Below, in pieces: positions 1-9,889 of a stretch of 34,007 nucleotides of DNA. The position numbers and the translations under genes are program-made. The DNA is taken from the NCBI GenBank assembly GCA_027055005.1, contig JALUNR010000101.1, positions 1-34,007 on the forward strand, given 5' to 3'. The notes beneath the pieces are model-generated. The model was not told where the DNA came from and searched no databases. It saw only the letters and a program-made list of their open reading frames with translations. Each line of letters opens with the position of its first letter. Position 1 is the stretch's first letter. Source of the stretch: Campylobacterales bacterium. Lineage in GTDB: Bacteria; Campylobacterota; Campylobacteria; Campylobacterales; QNZT01.

Positions 1-81
1 CTCCCCAGTGCAACACCTACCCTCACACCCCTCACATGCACTTGCATCAAAGGCAAACTTAAATCCATCTTTTTTTATCAT
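1..81 (-). CDS. YkgJ-family cysteine-cluster (putative metal/Fe-S binding) protein, N-terminus only, truncated by window edge
   Basis: Reverse complement of 1-81 reads MIKKDGFKFAFDASACEGCEGRCCTGE with a CxxCxxxCC cluster; the ATG (81-79) overlaps the TGA (80-78) of the next gene as ATGA. An alternative upstream ATG lies at 90. Not in the supplied ORF track. Confidence 0.7.
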   Translation of the reverse strand, partial: MIKKDGFKFAFDASACEGCEGRCCTGE

Positions 82-779
82 ATCTTGCATTTTATACTAT
101 AAGTTCTTGTTTTTTCATATATTTTCTTAACTTCTTCGCTAAACTCTCCATCTTTTGTAGCTATAAGAGGTGGAAGTATTTTTGTAACTGAGTTTGAACT
201 AAGACGAGAGTGAATAAAAACTAAGTGTGACTGTTTTTTCTCACTTCCATGAACAAATCTCACATCCTCCACAGCTAACTTTTGAGCTTTTAAAAGCTCA
301 AAAATCTTTCCTATCTGTTTACTATCGTAACAAAAGATAAGATGACCTCTTGGACTTAGTAGTTTTTTTGATTTTTTTATAAATTCTTCTAACTTTAAAC
401 TATCTTCATATCGAGCTATTTTTAACTTTTCATTTTCACTTTTTATCACATCTTCATGATAATAAGGAGGATTTGAAATGATAAAATCAAACTTTTTTTT
501 AAACTCAAATTCTAAAAAATCTCCTTGTTTTGCATCGACCTCTAAATTATTTATTTTTGCATTTTGCAAAGTTAAAAAAGTTGAGTTTTTTTGTATATCT
601 ATGCTAGTTAGATTTACTCTAAAATCTCTAGCTACCAAAAGCCCAAGTATTCCACAACCACTACCAACATCTAGAACATCACCTTTAACAGAAAACTTAG
701 AAATAAAATCATAAAGATAGTGAGTATCAGAGTTAAACAAAAAACCATCTTCTTCTTGATATAATAATAATTCATTCAT
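78..779 (-). CDS. TrmN6/YfiC-like tRNA1(Val) adenine-N6 methyltransferase (class I SAM methyltransferase)
   Basis: Motif I VLDVGSGCGILGLLVA and catalytic NPPYY motif (IISNPPYYHED). Confidence 0.8.
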   Translation of the reverse strand: MNELLLYQEEDGFLFNSDTHYLYDFISKFSVKGDVLDVGSGCGILGLLVARDFRVNLTSIDIQKNSTFLTLQNAKINNLEVDAKQGDFLEFEFKKKFDFIISNPPYYHEDVIKSENEKLKIARYEDSLKLEEFIKKSKKLLSPRGHLIFCYDSKQIGKIFELLKAQKLAVEDVRFVHGSEKKQSHLVFIHSRLSSNSVTKILPPLIATKDGEFSEEVKKIYEKTRTYSIKCKI

Positions 780-1429
780 AAAATGGGTTTGCCCTTTAAG
801 CTTTCTATTGCCTCTTTATAATCCTCACTTCCATAAACATAACTACCCGCGACAACGATATCAACTCCTGCTTCTTTTAATAAAGATATATTTTCATCAT
901 TTACTCCACCATCTACTTCTATAAGACATGAAGGATTGTAGAGTTTAATAAGTTCTTTTAATTCTTCTGCTTTAGGTATAACATTTTGTATAAACTTTTG
1001 TCCTCCAAAACCAGGGTTAACACTCATCAAAAGCACCATATCTAAATCTGCTATTAGATATTTAATCAAACTTGGTGGTGTGTGAGGATTTAGTACAACT
1101 CCTGCTTTTATACCTAACGATTTTATCTTTTGAATAAGTCTATGAGGGTGTTTCTCCTCTTCAATATGAAATGTTATGTATTTTGGTTTTAGAGGAGCAA
1201 ATAGATCTACAAAGAAAGTATTATTTTCTACCATAAGGTGTATATCAAGTGGTTTTGTAGCTACTTTTGCAACTGTATTTACTACTACTGGTCCTATGGT
1301 TAGATTTGGTACAAAGTGTCCATCCATAATATCTACATGAACTAAATCACAACCTCCATCACATATTGCTTTTACTTCCTCATTTAACTTTCCAAAATCA
1401 GCTGATAATATACTTGGAGCTACTTGCAT
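776..1429 (-). CDS. rpe: Ribulose-phosphate 3-epimerase
   Basis: MQVAPSILSADFGKL, VHVDIMDGHFVPNLTIGP, MSVNPGFGGQKFI, IEVDGGVN: canonical Rpe signatures. Confidence 0.96.
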   Translation of the reverse strand: MQVAPSILSADFGKLNEEVKAICDGGCDLVHVDIMDGHFVPNLTIGPVVVNTVAKVATKPLDIHLMVENNTFFVDLFAPLKPKYITFHIEEEKHPHRLIQKIKSLGIKAGVVLNPHTPPSLIKYLIADLDMVLLMSVNPGFGGQKFIQNVIPKAEELKELIKLYNPSCLIEVDGGVNDENISLLKEAGVDIVVAGSYVYGSEDYKEAIESLKGKPIL

Positions 1430-1445
1430 GAAAAACCTTTTTTTT

Positions 1446-1453
1446 GATATAAT
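1446..1453 (+). promoter_or_regulatory. Candidate extended -10 (TGATATAAT, from 1445) preceded by a T8 tract, upstream of the NlpC/P60 gene
   Basis: tttttttt-tgatataat at 1438-1453 in a 30-bp divergent intergenic gap; predicted +1 falls about at the ATG (1460). Confidence 0.5.
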
Positions 1454-1459
1454 CTTAGC

Positions 1460-1918
1460 ATGAAAAGTTTATTATTAGTTTTTTTTAGTTGTATGTTTTT
1501 ATATGCAGACTCTTTTAATGTCATATCTATCGCAAAAAGTAAACTTGGTTCACCATATGAATATGGACAAAGCGGGGACAATAGTTTTGATTGTTCAGGT
1601 TTTGTTTACTATGTGTATCATAAAAGATTAGGTTACAATATACCTAGAACTGCAAAAGCTCAGTCAGAAATAAATACTAATAAAATTTTTGATAAAAAAA
1701 GCTTAAAAATTGGTGATTTAGTTTTTTTTGATACAAGTGATAGAGGCTATGTAAACCACTCAGGAATATATATAGGAAATATGAAGTTTATTCACTCATC
1801 TAGTGGGAAAGCCTATCAAGTAACTATTTCGCCACTTGATAGGGGATTTTATAAAAATAGATTTTTGTGGGCTATTAGACTAAAACAAATAAGAACTAAA
1901 AAATTTAGTAAGAATTAA
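1460..1918 (+). CDS. Exported NlpC/P60 (C40) cysteine peptidase, putative peptidoglycan endopeptidase
   Basis: Hydrophobic signal peptide MKSLLLVFFSCMFLYA; DCSGFVYYVY catalytic Cys motif; GDLVFFDT...VNHSGIYIG His motif. Confidence 0.92.
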   Translation: MKSLLLVFFSCMFLYADSFNVISIAKSKLGSPYEYGQSGDNSFDCSGFVYYVYHKRLGYNIPRTAKAQSEINTNKIFDKKSLKIGDLVFFDTSDRGYVNHSGIYIGNMKFIHSSSGKAYQVTISPLDRGFYKNRFLWAIRLKQIRTKKFSKN

Positions 1919-2623
1919 CTATCTTATATCCAACTCTCTTATGATACTGTCTATTTCATCTATTTTTGAGCTTTCTTCACTTGATAAGATGGAGTTTAGA
2001 CTTATTAAATTGTCATCTTTTTTTACTGGTTTTACTTCCTCTACTTGTGCTTCTATTATTTGTGCAGGTTCTTTTTGTATGTTAGGTTGTTTTGATTCTT
2101 GTTTGGGTTGTACCATAATAGTATTATTTATTTGAGGAGACATTTTTTCTCCTACTTCTTTTGTTATTGTTTTATTTGTTTTAAATTCAAAAAGTTCATT
2201 TTTTTCTTTTTCTAAATCTGCTTTCATTTTTTCTACTTTTTTGAACTCATTTGCAAGATCTACTTGGAAAGATTTTAATTTTTCTTCAAATTTTGATTGA
2301 GTATCTAAAAGTGTGGTATAAACTTCTTCATCTGCTATTTTTAACATAATAGTTTCTATTGAAACTTCTTTACCATCTTTTAACACTATCAAAGGTGGAT
2401 TTTGTTCATCTCTCATATCTAAAACTGAAACAAATAAAAACTTACTATTATCTTCAAATATTAACTCTATTGAGTTTCCTAAAACTTTATATTTTGTATT
2501 TTTTATGTCAAATTTATAATAAACTCTATCTTCAGGTCTAGTATAAACTTTAACTGTACTACTTGCATGAGGTTTTGAGATCAGCTCTATAACACCTTTG
2601 TTATAAACTACATTTTTTTGCAT
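1919..2623 (-). CDS. Uncharacterised protein: N-terminal beta-rich domain followed by a predicted coiled coil
   Basis: Intact ORF with upstream AAAGGAT; beta-rich N-terminus (VKVYTRPEDRVYYKFDIKNTKYKVLGNSIELIFEDNSKFLFVSVL) then Lys/Glu heptad-like segment (FEEKLKSFQVDLANEFKKVEKMKADLEKEKNELFEF). Confidence 0.75.
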   Translation of the reverse strand: MQKNVVYNKGVIELISKPHASSTVKVYTRPEDRVYYKFDIKNTKYKVLGNSIELIFEDNSKFLFVSVLDMRDEQNPPLIVLKDGKEVSIETIMLKIADEEVYTTLLDTQSKFEEKLKSFQVDLANEFKKVEKMKADLEKEKNELFEFKTNKTITKEVGEKMSPQINNTIMVQPKQESKQPNIQKEPAQIIEAQVEEVKPVKKDDNLISLNSILSSEESSKIDEIDSIIRELDIR

Positions 2624-2702
2624 TTTTTATCCTTTTATGAAATAATTTTAATATAAATCGACAAAAACGAGAATTACTTTAATTTTTTTTACAAATTTTT
2701 TA

Positions 2703-5504
2703 TTATTTTTCATTTTTATAAATAATATCTATCCCACTCGACTCTGGAGAAAAGGTAAAGTCTGTCTCTATATGATTTGTATTTTTATATCTTACTTTTA
2801 TAGTTTGAATAATATCATTTTGATAAATAATAGTTGTTCTTTTACCAAATTTTTTTTCTACTTCAAAACCTATTTTACCCTCTTTTGTAGTCGTTAAATC
2901 TACTCTATCAAGTTTTACTCCTAAGTTATTTGCTAACTCTTTTGCGATAGAGCTTCCAAAGATAGATAAAGCTGGATTTTGGTTTGAATTTGAGTTAGTT
3001 AGAGATGATGCTTTTGTATTGAAAAGTAATACTGATAATATATCATTTTGAGTCATATAAGGTGTTGAGGTAAAATTAAATATTGGAGAATCTAACTTTC
3101 CTCCTATCAAAATAGTTATATGATAAGGATCTCTTATATAATATGCTTTTAGATTTAAGTATGGATTTATCATATTACCATCAAATAATAAATCACTCTT
3201 ACCTATCTCAAACTTTTTATTTTCCATAAAATAAGTACCATCTATAATATTTACAACACCCATAAGTTGTAAAGATTTTTTATAATCTTTTAACAGAGTT
3301 AAGTCTAGTTTTAAATTTATTGAATTTTTACCCAAAATATATTTTATTTTATTGGCAGCAATTATATTTATAAAAATTTTATTATTTGTTACTATTTTAT
3401 TATGTTTTTTATTTAAAAAAATTATATCACTATCATCTATGTCATGAGATTTTTTTACCTTATACATAACTTTTCCATCCAGTAGCTTTATACTCCCTTT
3501 TAAAAATGATGAAGTTTTTGTTGCACTATATAAAAGATTGATATTTAAGTGTAGTTTAGCTTCGGGTTGATTTAAGTAATAATTATGAGATGATATAGTT
3601 AAATTCGTATTATCAGATAAATCACCATTTATAGATATAGCATCATTTAATAAAAAATTTATTTTAACACTATCTTTCAAAAAAGTTATAGTGGAAAGGC
3701 TTGATGCAAAAATTTGTCTATATCTATCTAAAATATATGCCGATGCTCTGTAATCATTGATACTTAAAACATTATCTTGAAAATCTGCATCTAGTAGTGC
3801 ATTTTCTATATAAAAAAACTTATTTTTTGAATAATTTACTAAAAACCATTTTGCATTTGTCTGAAAATCATACTTATTATCTTTATAATTTCCTATAACA
3901 TTTACTTCACCATCTATTCCTAAAGGTTGATGAATATAAATATTTTGCATCATTTCATCAAATATTTTTATATTAGTAAATCCTATATTGTACTCATACT
4001 TTTTAGGATTTCCTTTAAAGTTTGCTTTTAAGTTTTGTGTATTTATAGTAGTATTAAAATCACTATTTAAAGTATTATAATTTGCTAAAATATTAAAGTA
4101 TTTTGATTTCAAATCTATTTTTAAACTATTTTTTCTCTTTTTTGTATTTAAAAATATAGGAAATATATTTTTACTAACAAGATTTTTATCAAACTCTTTT
4201 ATTCTTGAATTATTTGCTTTTAAAATAGTGTTATTAGTTGAATTTTTTCTTATATTATAAGTACCATTTATATCCACTACATCAGAAAATACTCTATAAT
4301 CAATAATAGTTTTATCTATGTTTTTATAATCCAAGTTAGTTTTTGCATCTATATAAAATTTTGAATTAGTTATATATTTATCAAAATTTGGGATAAATTC
4401 TTTAACTAAAAACTCTTTAGAAGTAAGTGTTATTTTTGGTTTTTGGTATGAAGTATTTGAATCATAAACTACATCTAAATCTTGACTTTTTAGTTTTGCA
4501 AATACACCATCTATGTTTCCTAAAAAGTTGATTTTACTATCTTTTAACATTTTTGTTATATTTGCATCGAGGTCTCTAAAGTTATTTAGCTTTGCTTGAC
4601 CTAAATAGTGTAAACCCCTGCCCTTTTTATAGTAAAAATCACCATTTATATTAATCTTTTTAGCATATTTTGATGTTGCTTGTATATTAGATTTAAAATG
4701 CAAATCCAAATCTTTAAATGCAAACTCTGCATGTGCAGTAAGTTTTGTGATAGCTAGTTTTAAAAACTTAAAATCTTTGTCAAAAAGTTTTGGAGAAGTT
4801 GTACTAAGATCTCCTATAAGTTTATCTTTGTCTATTTTTAATACCACATTAACTGGATTTAGTGAGTTAAAATTCATATCTTTTATAAATTTTTTAAAAT
4901 ATTTATTATTTAGTTTTACTTTTACTTTTGAGTAGAAAATATTGTTTTTTAAACTTCCCTTTGATTTTAGTGTCCATATATTTGTAGATATATCAAAGTT
5001 TAAATCTTTTGCATTTATCATCTTTCCATCATTGGTACTAATATTATTTAATTTTAAAATAATTTTATTTATATTATATTTTCCTTTTTTATATGGTAAA
5101 AAATCTAAGTAAACATTGTGAAGTGATACACCTAAGTTAAAATCTGTATTAGTTGAAGAACTACTATTTTTATCTATACTTTTAATAAAAAAAATAGAAT
5201 TTTTTATATTTATTTTCTTTATTTTTAACAAATCTACCTCTATTTTCCCACCCAATAATTTAAAAAGATTAAAATTTATATCAGCATCTTTAGCTATTTG
5301 TTTATCTTTAAAACTCAAATCTTTGATATGTATATTTGTTAAAACATTTCCTGAAATATCTTTATATGTTAAACCTGTACTTTGAGTTACTTTATTTGCT
5401 AAAAATGATAATGTTCTAGGATTTGCCAATAAAAATATAACTATCACTAAAGATATGATGATAAATTCTATGAAATGAAAAAGATTTATAGTTTTTCTTT
5501 TCAA
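2703..5504 (-). CDS. tamB: TamB-like translocation/assembly module protein (DUF490-type C-terminus)
   Basis: N-terminal TM anchor, long beta-rich body, C-terminal GKSDLLFDGNMINPYLNLKAYYIRDPYHITILIGGKLDSPIFNFTSTPYMTQNDILSVLLFN; downstream of and overlapping an Omp85 gene. Confidence 0.85.
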   Translation of the reverse strand: MKRKTINLFHFIEFIIISLVIVIFLLANPRTLSFLANKVTQSTGLTYKDISGNVLTNIHIKDLSFKDKQIAKDADINFNLFKLLGGKIEVDLLKIKKINIKNSIFFIKSIDKNSSSSTNTDFNLGVSLHNVYLDFLPYKKGKYNINKIILKLNNISTNDGKMINAKDLNFDISTNIWTLKSKGSLKNNIFYSKVKVKLNNKYFKKFIKDMNFNSLNPVNVVLKIDKDKLIGDLSTTSPKLFDKDFKFLKLAITKLTAHAEFAFKDLDLHFKSNIQATSKYAKKININGDFYYKKGRGLHYLGQAKLNNFRDLDANITKMLKDSKINFLGNIDGVFAKLKSQDLDVVYDSNTSYQKPKITLTSKEFLVKEFIPNFDKYITNSKFYIDAKTNLDYKNIDKTIIDYRVFSDVVDINGTYNIRKNSTNNTILKANNSRIKEFDKNLVSKNIFPIFLNTKKRKNSLKIDLKSKYFNILANYNTLNSDFNTTINTQNLKANFKGNPKKYEYNIGFTNIKIFDEMMQNIYIHQPLGIDGEVNVIGNYKDNKYDFQTNAKWFLVNYSKNKFFYIENALLDADFQDNVLSINDYRASAYILDRYRQIFASSLSTITFLKDSVKINFLLNDAISINGDLSDNTNLTISSHNYYLNQPEAKLHLNINLLYSATKTSSFLKGSIKLLDGKVMYKVKKSHDIDDSDIIFLNKKHNKIVTNNKIFINIIAANKIKYILGKNSINLKLDLTLLKDYKKSLQLMGVVNIIDGTYFMENKKFEIGKSDLLFDGNMINPYLNLKAYYIRDPYHITILIGGKLDSPIFNFTSTPYMTQNDILSVLLFNTKASSLTNSNSNQNPALSIFGSSIAKELANNLGVKLDRVDLTTTKEGKIGFEVEKKFGKRTTIIYQNDIIQTIKVRYKNTNHIETDFTFSPESSGIDIIYKNEK

Positions 5505-7228
5505 AAAGATTGTCCTATTTGAAAATGTATAGCATAAATAGAACTATCTTTTGCATTGACACCATATTCAAGCTTTAAAGGACCTATTTCACTGTTATAT
5601 ATAAGTCCTATTCCATAACTATGGATAAAATCAAGGTTAAACTCATTTTCTTTTATACTAAGCATAGTTGCATCCCAAAAGATACTTCCTGAAATTTTTT
5701 TCCATATAGGATGAGTTATCTCTAAAGAGTTATCAACTATGGTTTTTGCACCCATATCATCACAACCACTATCAAATGCCCCTAACCTATTGTAAGCATA
5801 GGCACGATTACTAAAAGCTCCTCCTGCAAAAAATAGTTTTGATTCAGGGAGATGCTTTTTAAACTCTTTTATCAAACCAACTTTTGCTTTTCCAGCTATT
5901 GTAAAATCATAAATAGTTTTTATAGCTCTACCCTCTAAAAATAGTTTTGAATATGATGTAGATGAAGCTAGATAAGTTAACCCACTTTCAAAATATCCTG
6001 AAATATAAATACCATTTTTAGGATCTATTTTAGAATCTCTGTTATCAATAATAGCTTTTATATAAGGAGATAAAAGGATAAAATTACCTCCTCTTATATT
6101 ACATGCAGTGCTATCATATTTTGTTATATTTATTCTTTCAAAATTCACACCTGCATCTATGGAAATAATATCAATATCTTTCAAAAAATGTACCCTATCA
6201 GCCAATTTTTTTTCATCAAACTTATCATAAGATATTTTTGAAAGAAGCAAGTCATTTTTCAAATCAATATATCTTTTAAAAAAAGGTTCTTTTACAAAGG
6301 CTGGAAAAAAAAATGTATTTTTAAAATATTGTTCATTTTTAGAAAACTTCATATCAAATCCAAGTTTTTTTGCTCCTCCATAAAAATCTCTCTGTTCCCA
6401 ACCAAAAATAATCCTTGGTCCATACTTTGTTTCATAACCAACACCTATGGTCCGTTTAATAAGAGCTTGTTTTTTTGTAGTTGCAATCTTTATATCAATC
6501 CTATTCCCAAAATTTTTTTGATTAATATTGATAGTATCAAAAGTATTTAATCCCAAAATAGTTTCATAACTTTTTACTATCTTTTTAGAACTATATTTAT
6601 CACCTTTTTTAAAATACAATCTTGATAAAATAACTTTTTTAGGTATGTCTTTTTGTGTATTTACCTCTATGTTTCCAAATATACACTTTTTATTTTTTTT
6701 GATATCATACACAAGGTTACAACTATACTTTTTCAAGTCAATATAAGCTTTTGTAACTCTATTTGCATTACAATATCCATCATTTAAAAGTTTTTTCTTT
6801 ATACTTTTTCTTATACCAATAAATTTTTTAACTATAAATCTATCACCCTTTTTAAAAGTAATTAGCTTTTGTATATCGTTATCACATTTTAAAACAATAT
6901 TAGTAACTACTAAAGGTTTATTTTCTTTTATTAAAAATTTTATATTTTTTTTATCTTGTTTAACTCTTATAGATACTTTATAAAAACCTTCACTTTTATA
7001 TAGATTTATCAAACTATCTTTTAAAGGTTGTATAATTTTTTTATTTATCTTTGGCTTTGCATCTTTGTAAAATTCAAACCATGCTTTTTCCACTACTAAG
7101 TTTAGATTTTCTTCAATAAAACTTTTACTCAGGGATTTATTTCCTATAAAAACAACATTTTTTATGGGTTCTTTTGCAAATAGTGAAGTAACAATAAAAA
7201 AAGTAACAATCAAGTACTTAATAAACAT
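5501..7228 (-). CDS. tamA: Omp85-superfamily outer-membrane protein with POTRA domains (TamA/BamA-like)
   Basis: Signal peptide, POTRA-like repeats, C-terminal barrel with GGAFSNRAYAYNRLG (RGY-like loop) and terminal aromatic IHFQIGQSF; coupled to tamB. Confidence 0.82.
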   Translation of the reverse strand: MFIKYLIVTFFIVTSLFAKEPIKNVVFIGNKSLSKSFIEENLNLVVEKAWFEFYKDAKPKINKKIIQPLKDSLINLYKSEGFYKVSIRVKQDKKNIKFLIKENKPLVVTNIVLKCDNDIQKLITFKKGDRFIVKKFIGIRKSIKKKLLNDGYCNANRVTKAYIDLKKYSCNLVYDIKKNKKCIFGNIEVNTQKDIPKKVILSRLYFKKGDKYSSKKIVKSYETILGLNTFDTININQKNFGNRIDIKIATTKKQALIKRTIGVGYETKYGPRIIFGWEQRDFYGGAKKLGFDMKFSKNEQYFKNTFFFPAFVKEPFFKRYIDLKNDLLLSKISYDKFDEKKLADRVHFLKDIDIISIDAGVNFERINITKYDSTACNIRGGNFILLSPYIKAIIDNRDSKIDPKNGIYISGYFESGLTYLASSTSYSKLFLEGRAIKTIYDFTIAGKAKVGLIKEFKKHLPESKLFFAGGAFSNRAYAYNRLGAFDSGCDDMGAKTIVDNSLEITHPIWKKISGSIFWDATMLSIKENEFNLDFIHSYGIGLIYNSEIGPLKLEYGVNAKDSSIYAIHFQIGQSF

Positions 7229-9889
7229 TTACTTTAACTCACCCCAATTATTCCCTATACTTACACTACATTTTAAAGGTATATCAAGTTCATAACAAGT
7301 TTGCATCAAGTTTTTTGCATATTTTGAAAAAGTTTCCACTTCATCATTTTTTACTTCAAATATCAACTCATCATGTATTTGTAAAAGCATTTTATTTTCA
7401 CTATTTTTTAACTCTTGATAAAACTTATTCATAGCTAACTTTATAAGATCAGCTGCACTTCCTTGAAATATAGTATTTACTGCTTCTCTCTCAAATGAAG
7501 CTTTCAAAAAAGAGTTTGCACTTTTATAATCAAAGTATCTTCTTCTTTTTAGTAGTGTTTCCACATAACCTTTTTCTTTACTTTTCTCTACTATGCTCTC
7601 AAGATAACTTTTTACAGTAGGAAATGATGCAAAATAACTCTCGATATACTCTTTAGCTTCTTTTGTACTAACTCCTATCGTATCAGCTAGTTTTCTACTT
7701 CCCATACCATACAAAAGTCCAAAATTTATACTCTTTGCAATACTCCTTTTATCTTTTGCATCGACCTCTCCAAAAATCTTTATAGCAGTTTCAAGATGTA
7801 TATCTTTATCTTCTTTAAAAGCCTCAACTAAAGCTTTATCTTTACTAAAATGTGCTAATAATCTTAACTCTATCTGTGAATAATCAAGACTTATAAGTTT
7901 ATACCCTTTCTTTGCCACAAAAGCATCTCTTATTTCTCTTCCCAGTTTTGTTCTAACTGGTATGTTTTGCAAGTTCGGATTTTTACTACTAAGTCTTCCT
8001 GTTGCAGTCCCTGTTTGTAAAAAAGAGGTATAGATACGATTTTGTTTATCCATCTTTGCTAGTTTTAAAAGTGGTTCTATATAAGTTGATCTTAGTTTAT
8101 AATTTTCACGATATTCTAAAATAGCTTCAATGACTGGATGTTCTCCTAAAAGTGAGTTTAAAACTTTTTCATCAGTAGAGTATCCACTCTTTGTTTTTTT
8201 ACCTTTCTTTAAAGAAAGTTTTTCAAAAAGGACTTCTCCTAATTGTTTTGTAGAATTTATGTTAAATTCACTATCAGTTAAATAATATATATTTTTTGTA
8301 AGTTCTTCTATTGTTTTGTTTGCTTTTTGTAAAAGTGTTTCCAAAAATTCACAATCAATCTTTATACCTTCATTTTCCATAGAAATAAGAGTATTTATAA
8401 AAGGAAACTCTACCTCTTTTGCCTCTTTTTTTAACTCTTCATCCAGTTTATCAGTAAGCAAAAAGTATAGTTTATAAGTCATCCAAGCATCTTCACTTGC
8501 ATAGAGTGAGGCAGCTTCAAGTTCCACTGAACTAAAATCTTCACCTTTTTTTACAACATCTTTGAACTTAACCATATCATAATCAAAAAATCTTTTTGCT
8601 AAGTTATCAAGTCCTACTGTTTTTGAACTTTCCATTAGCCAAGCTAGTATCATCGTATCGCCAAAGGGCTGATACTCTTCAAATCCAAAATTATGATATA
8701 AAATATTTAAGTCATACTTTAGATTTTGTCCTACGATATTAAACTCCAATAGCTTTTTTATCGCTTCTTTAGCATTTTCAAATGATACTTGATCACCTAC
8801 TCCCAAATAAAAGTGATTTATCGGTACATAATAAGCATAATTATCATCAAAACAAAAAGAAAAACCTACTATTTTAGCAAGTCTTGAGTTTAAGGAAGTT
8901 GTTTCAGTATCAAATGCAACTATTGCATCTTTTGAAATAGAATCAATCACTTCAAATAATTTTTCTTTTGTATTAAGAAGTATAGGTATAAACTTAGATT
9001 TGTTTTTAACTTTGTTGTTTTGCTCTTTTTCATAAGTTTTACTAGCACGAGATAACAAAGTTTTCATATCATACTTTTTTAACTCATCTTCTATACTAAG
9101 TATTGGATTTGATAGTGGAAATTTGTACTCTTCATAATCAATATCTTTTAACACATCATAATGAAGTGAAGCTAACTGATAACTTAAAAAAGCATTTTCT
9201 TTAGATGCAATAAGAAGTTTTTTTGTTCTTGGATTTGATACATTTTCAATATTTTCATATATGTTTTTTAAGCTTCCAAACTCACTTAAAAGTTTTTTTG
9301 CTCCCTTATCCCCAACCCCTTTAACTCCAGGAATATTATCAGCACTATCTCCTACTATTGCCAAATAATCCACTATCTGAGATGGTTTTACACCAAATTT
9401 TTTAATACACTCTTCTTCATTTATCTTCTTTTTTTTCATAGGATCATATACTAAAACTTTATCATCATCTATAAGTTGATAAAGATCTTTATCACTTGAA
9501 ACAACTTGAACTTTTATCCCTTTTTCCTTTGCATCATTGGCTACTGTTGCTATAATATCATCAGCTTCATATCCACCTACTTCTATCGCCTTAAATCCCA
9601 TCTTTTTTATCCACTCTATCGCAACTGGTAGTTGAGTGAGCAAATCATCTGGTGGGGCTTGTCTATTTGCTTTATAATTTTCATCAAGCTCTTTTCTTTT
9701 TGTTTTTTCTTTAGAATCAAGTGCAAAAAGAAGATAATCGGTAGGATGTTCTTTATTTATTGAAGCTATAAAATTTATAAAACCAGTCAAAAGTCCTGTT
9801 GGAAATCCATCTTTACTTTTAAGATATGGAAGAGCATAATATTGCCTAAAAAAAAATCCAAATGTATCTATGATTGTTAATGTTTTCAA
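7229..9889 (-). CDS. polA: DNA polymerase I (5' nuclease, 3'-5' exonuclease, polymerase domains)
   Basis: GYEADDIIATVA, GDSADNIPGVKGVGDKGA; exo motif VAFDTETTSL; pol motifs SLDYSQIELRLLAHFS and LLQIHDELIFEV. Confidence 0.98.
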   Translation of the reverse strand: MKTLTIIDTFGFFFRQYYALPYLKSKDGFPTGLLTGFINFIASINKEHPTDYLLFALDSKEKTKRKELDENYKANRQAPPDDLLTQLPVAIEWIKKMGFKAIEVGGYEADDIIATVANDAKEKGIKVQVVSSDKDLYQLIDDDKVLVYDPMKKKKINEEECIKKFGVKPSQIVDYLAIVGDSADNIPGVKGVGDKGAKKLLSEFGSLKNIYENIENVSNPRTKKLLIASKENAFLSYQLASLHYDVLKDIDYEEYKFPLSNPILSIEDELKKYDMKTLLSRASKTYEKEQNNKVKNKSKFIPILLNTKEKLFEVIDSISKDAIVAFDTETTSLNSRLAKIVGFSFCFDDNYAYYVPINHFYLGVGDQVSFENAKEAIKKLLEFNIVGQNLKYDLNILYHNFGFEEYQPFGDTMILAWLMESSKTVGLDNLAKRFFDYDMVKFKDVVKKGEDFSSVELEAASLYASEDAWMTYKLYFLLTDKLDEELKKEAKEVEFPFINTLISMENEGIKIDCEFLETLLQKANKTIEELTKNIYYLTDSEFNINSTKQLGEVLFEKLSLKKGKKTKSGYSTDEKVLNSLLGEHPVIEAILEYRENYKLRSTYIEPLLKLAKMDKQNRIYTSFLQTGTATGRLSSKNPNLQNIPVRTKLGREIRDAFVAKKGYKLISLDYSQIELRLLAHFSKDKALVEAFKEDKDIHLETAIKIFGEVDAKDKRSIAKSINFGLLYGMGSRKLADTIGVSTKEAKEYIESYFASFPTVKSYLESIVEKSKEKGYVETLLKRRRYFDYKSANSFLKASFEREAVNTIFQGSAADLIKLAMNKFYQELKNSENKMLLQIHDELIFEVKNDEVETFSKYAKNLMQTCYELDIPLKCSVSIGNNWGELK

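Noticed and set aside
478-714. Plus-strand ORFs at 478-714, 1941-2135, 2359-2541, 4747-4935, 6329-6550, 10186-10434, 12151-12498, 12741-12959 and 12823-13080
   Set aside because: Each lies antisense to a confidently identified gene and shows no family motif.
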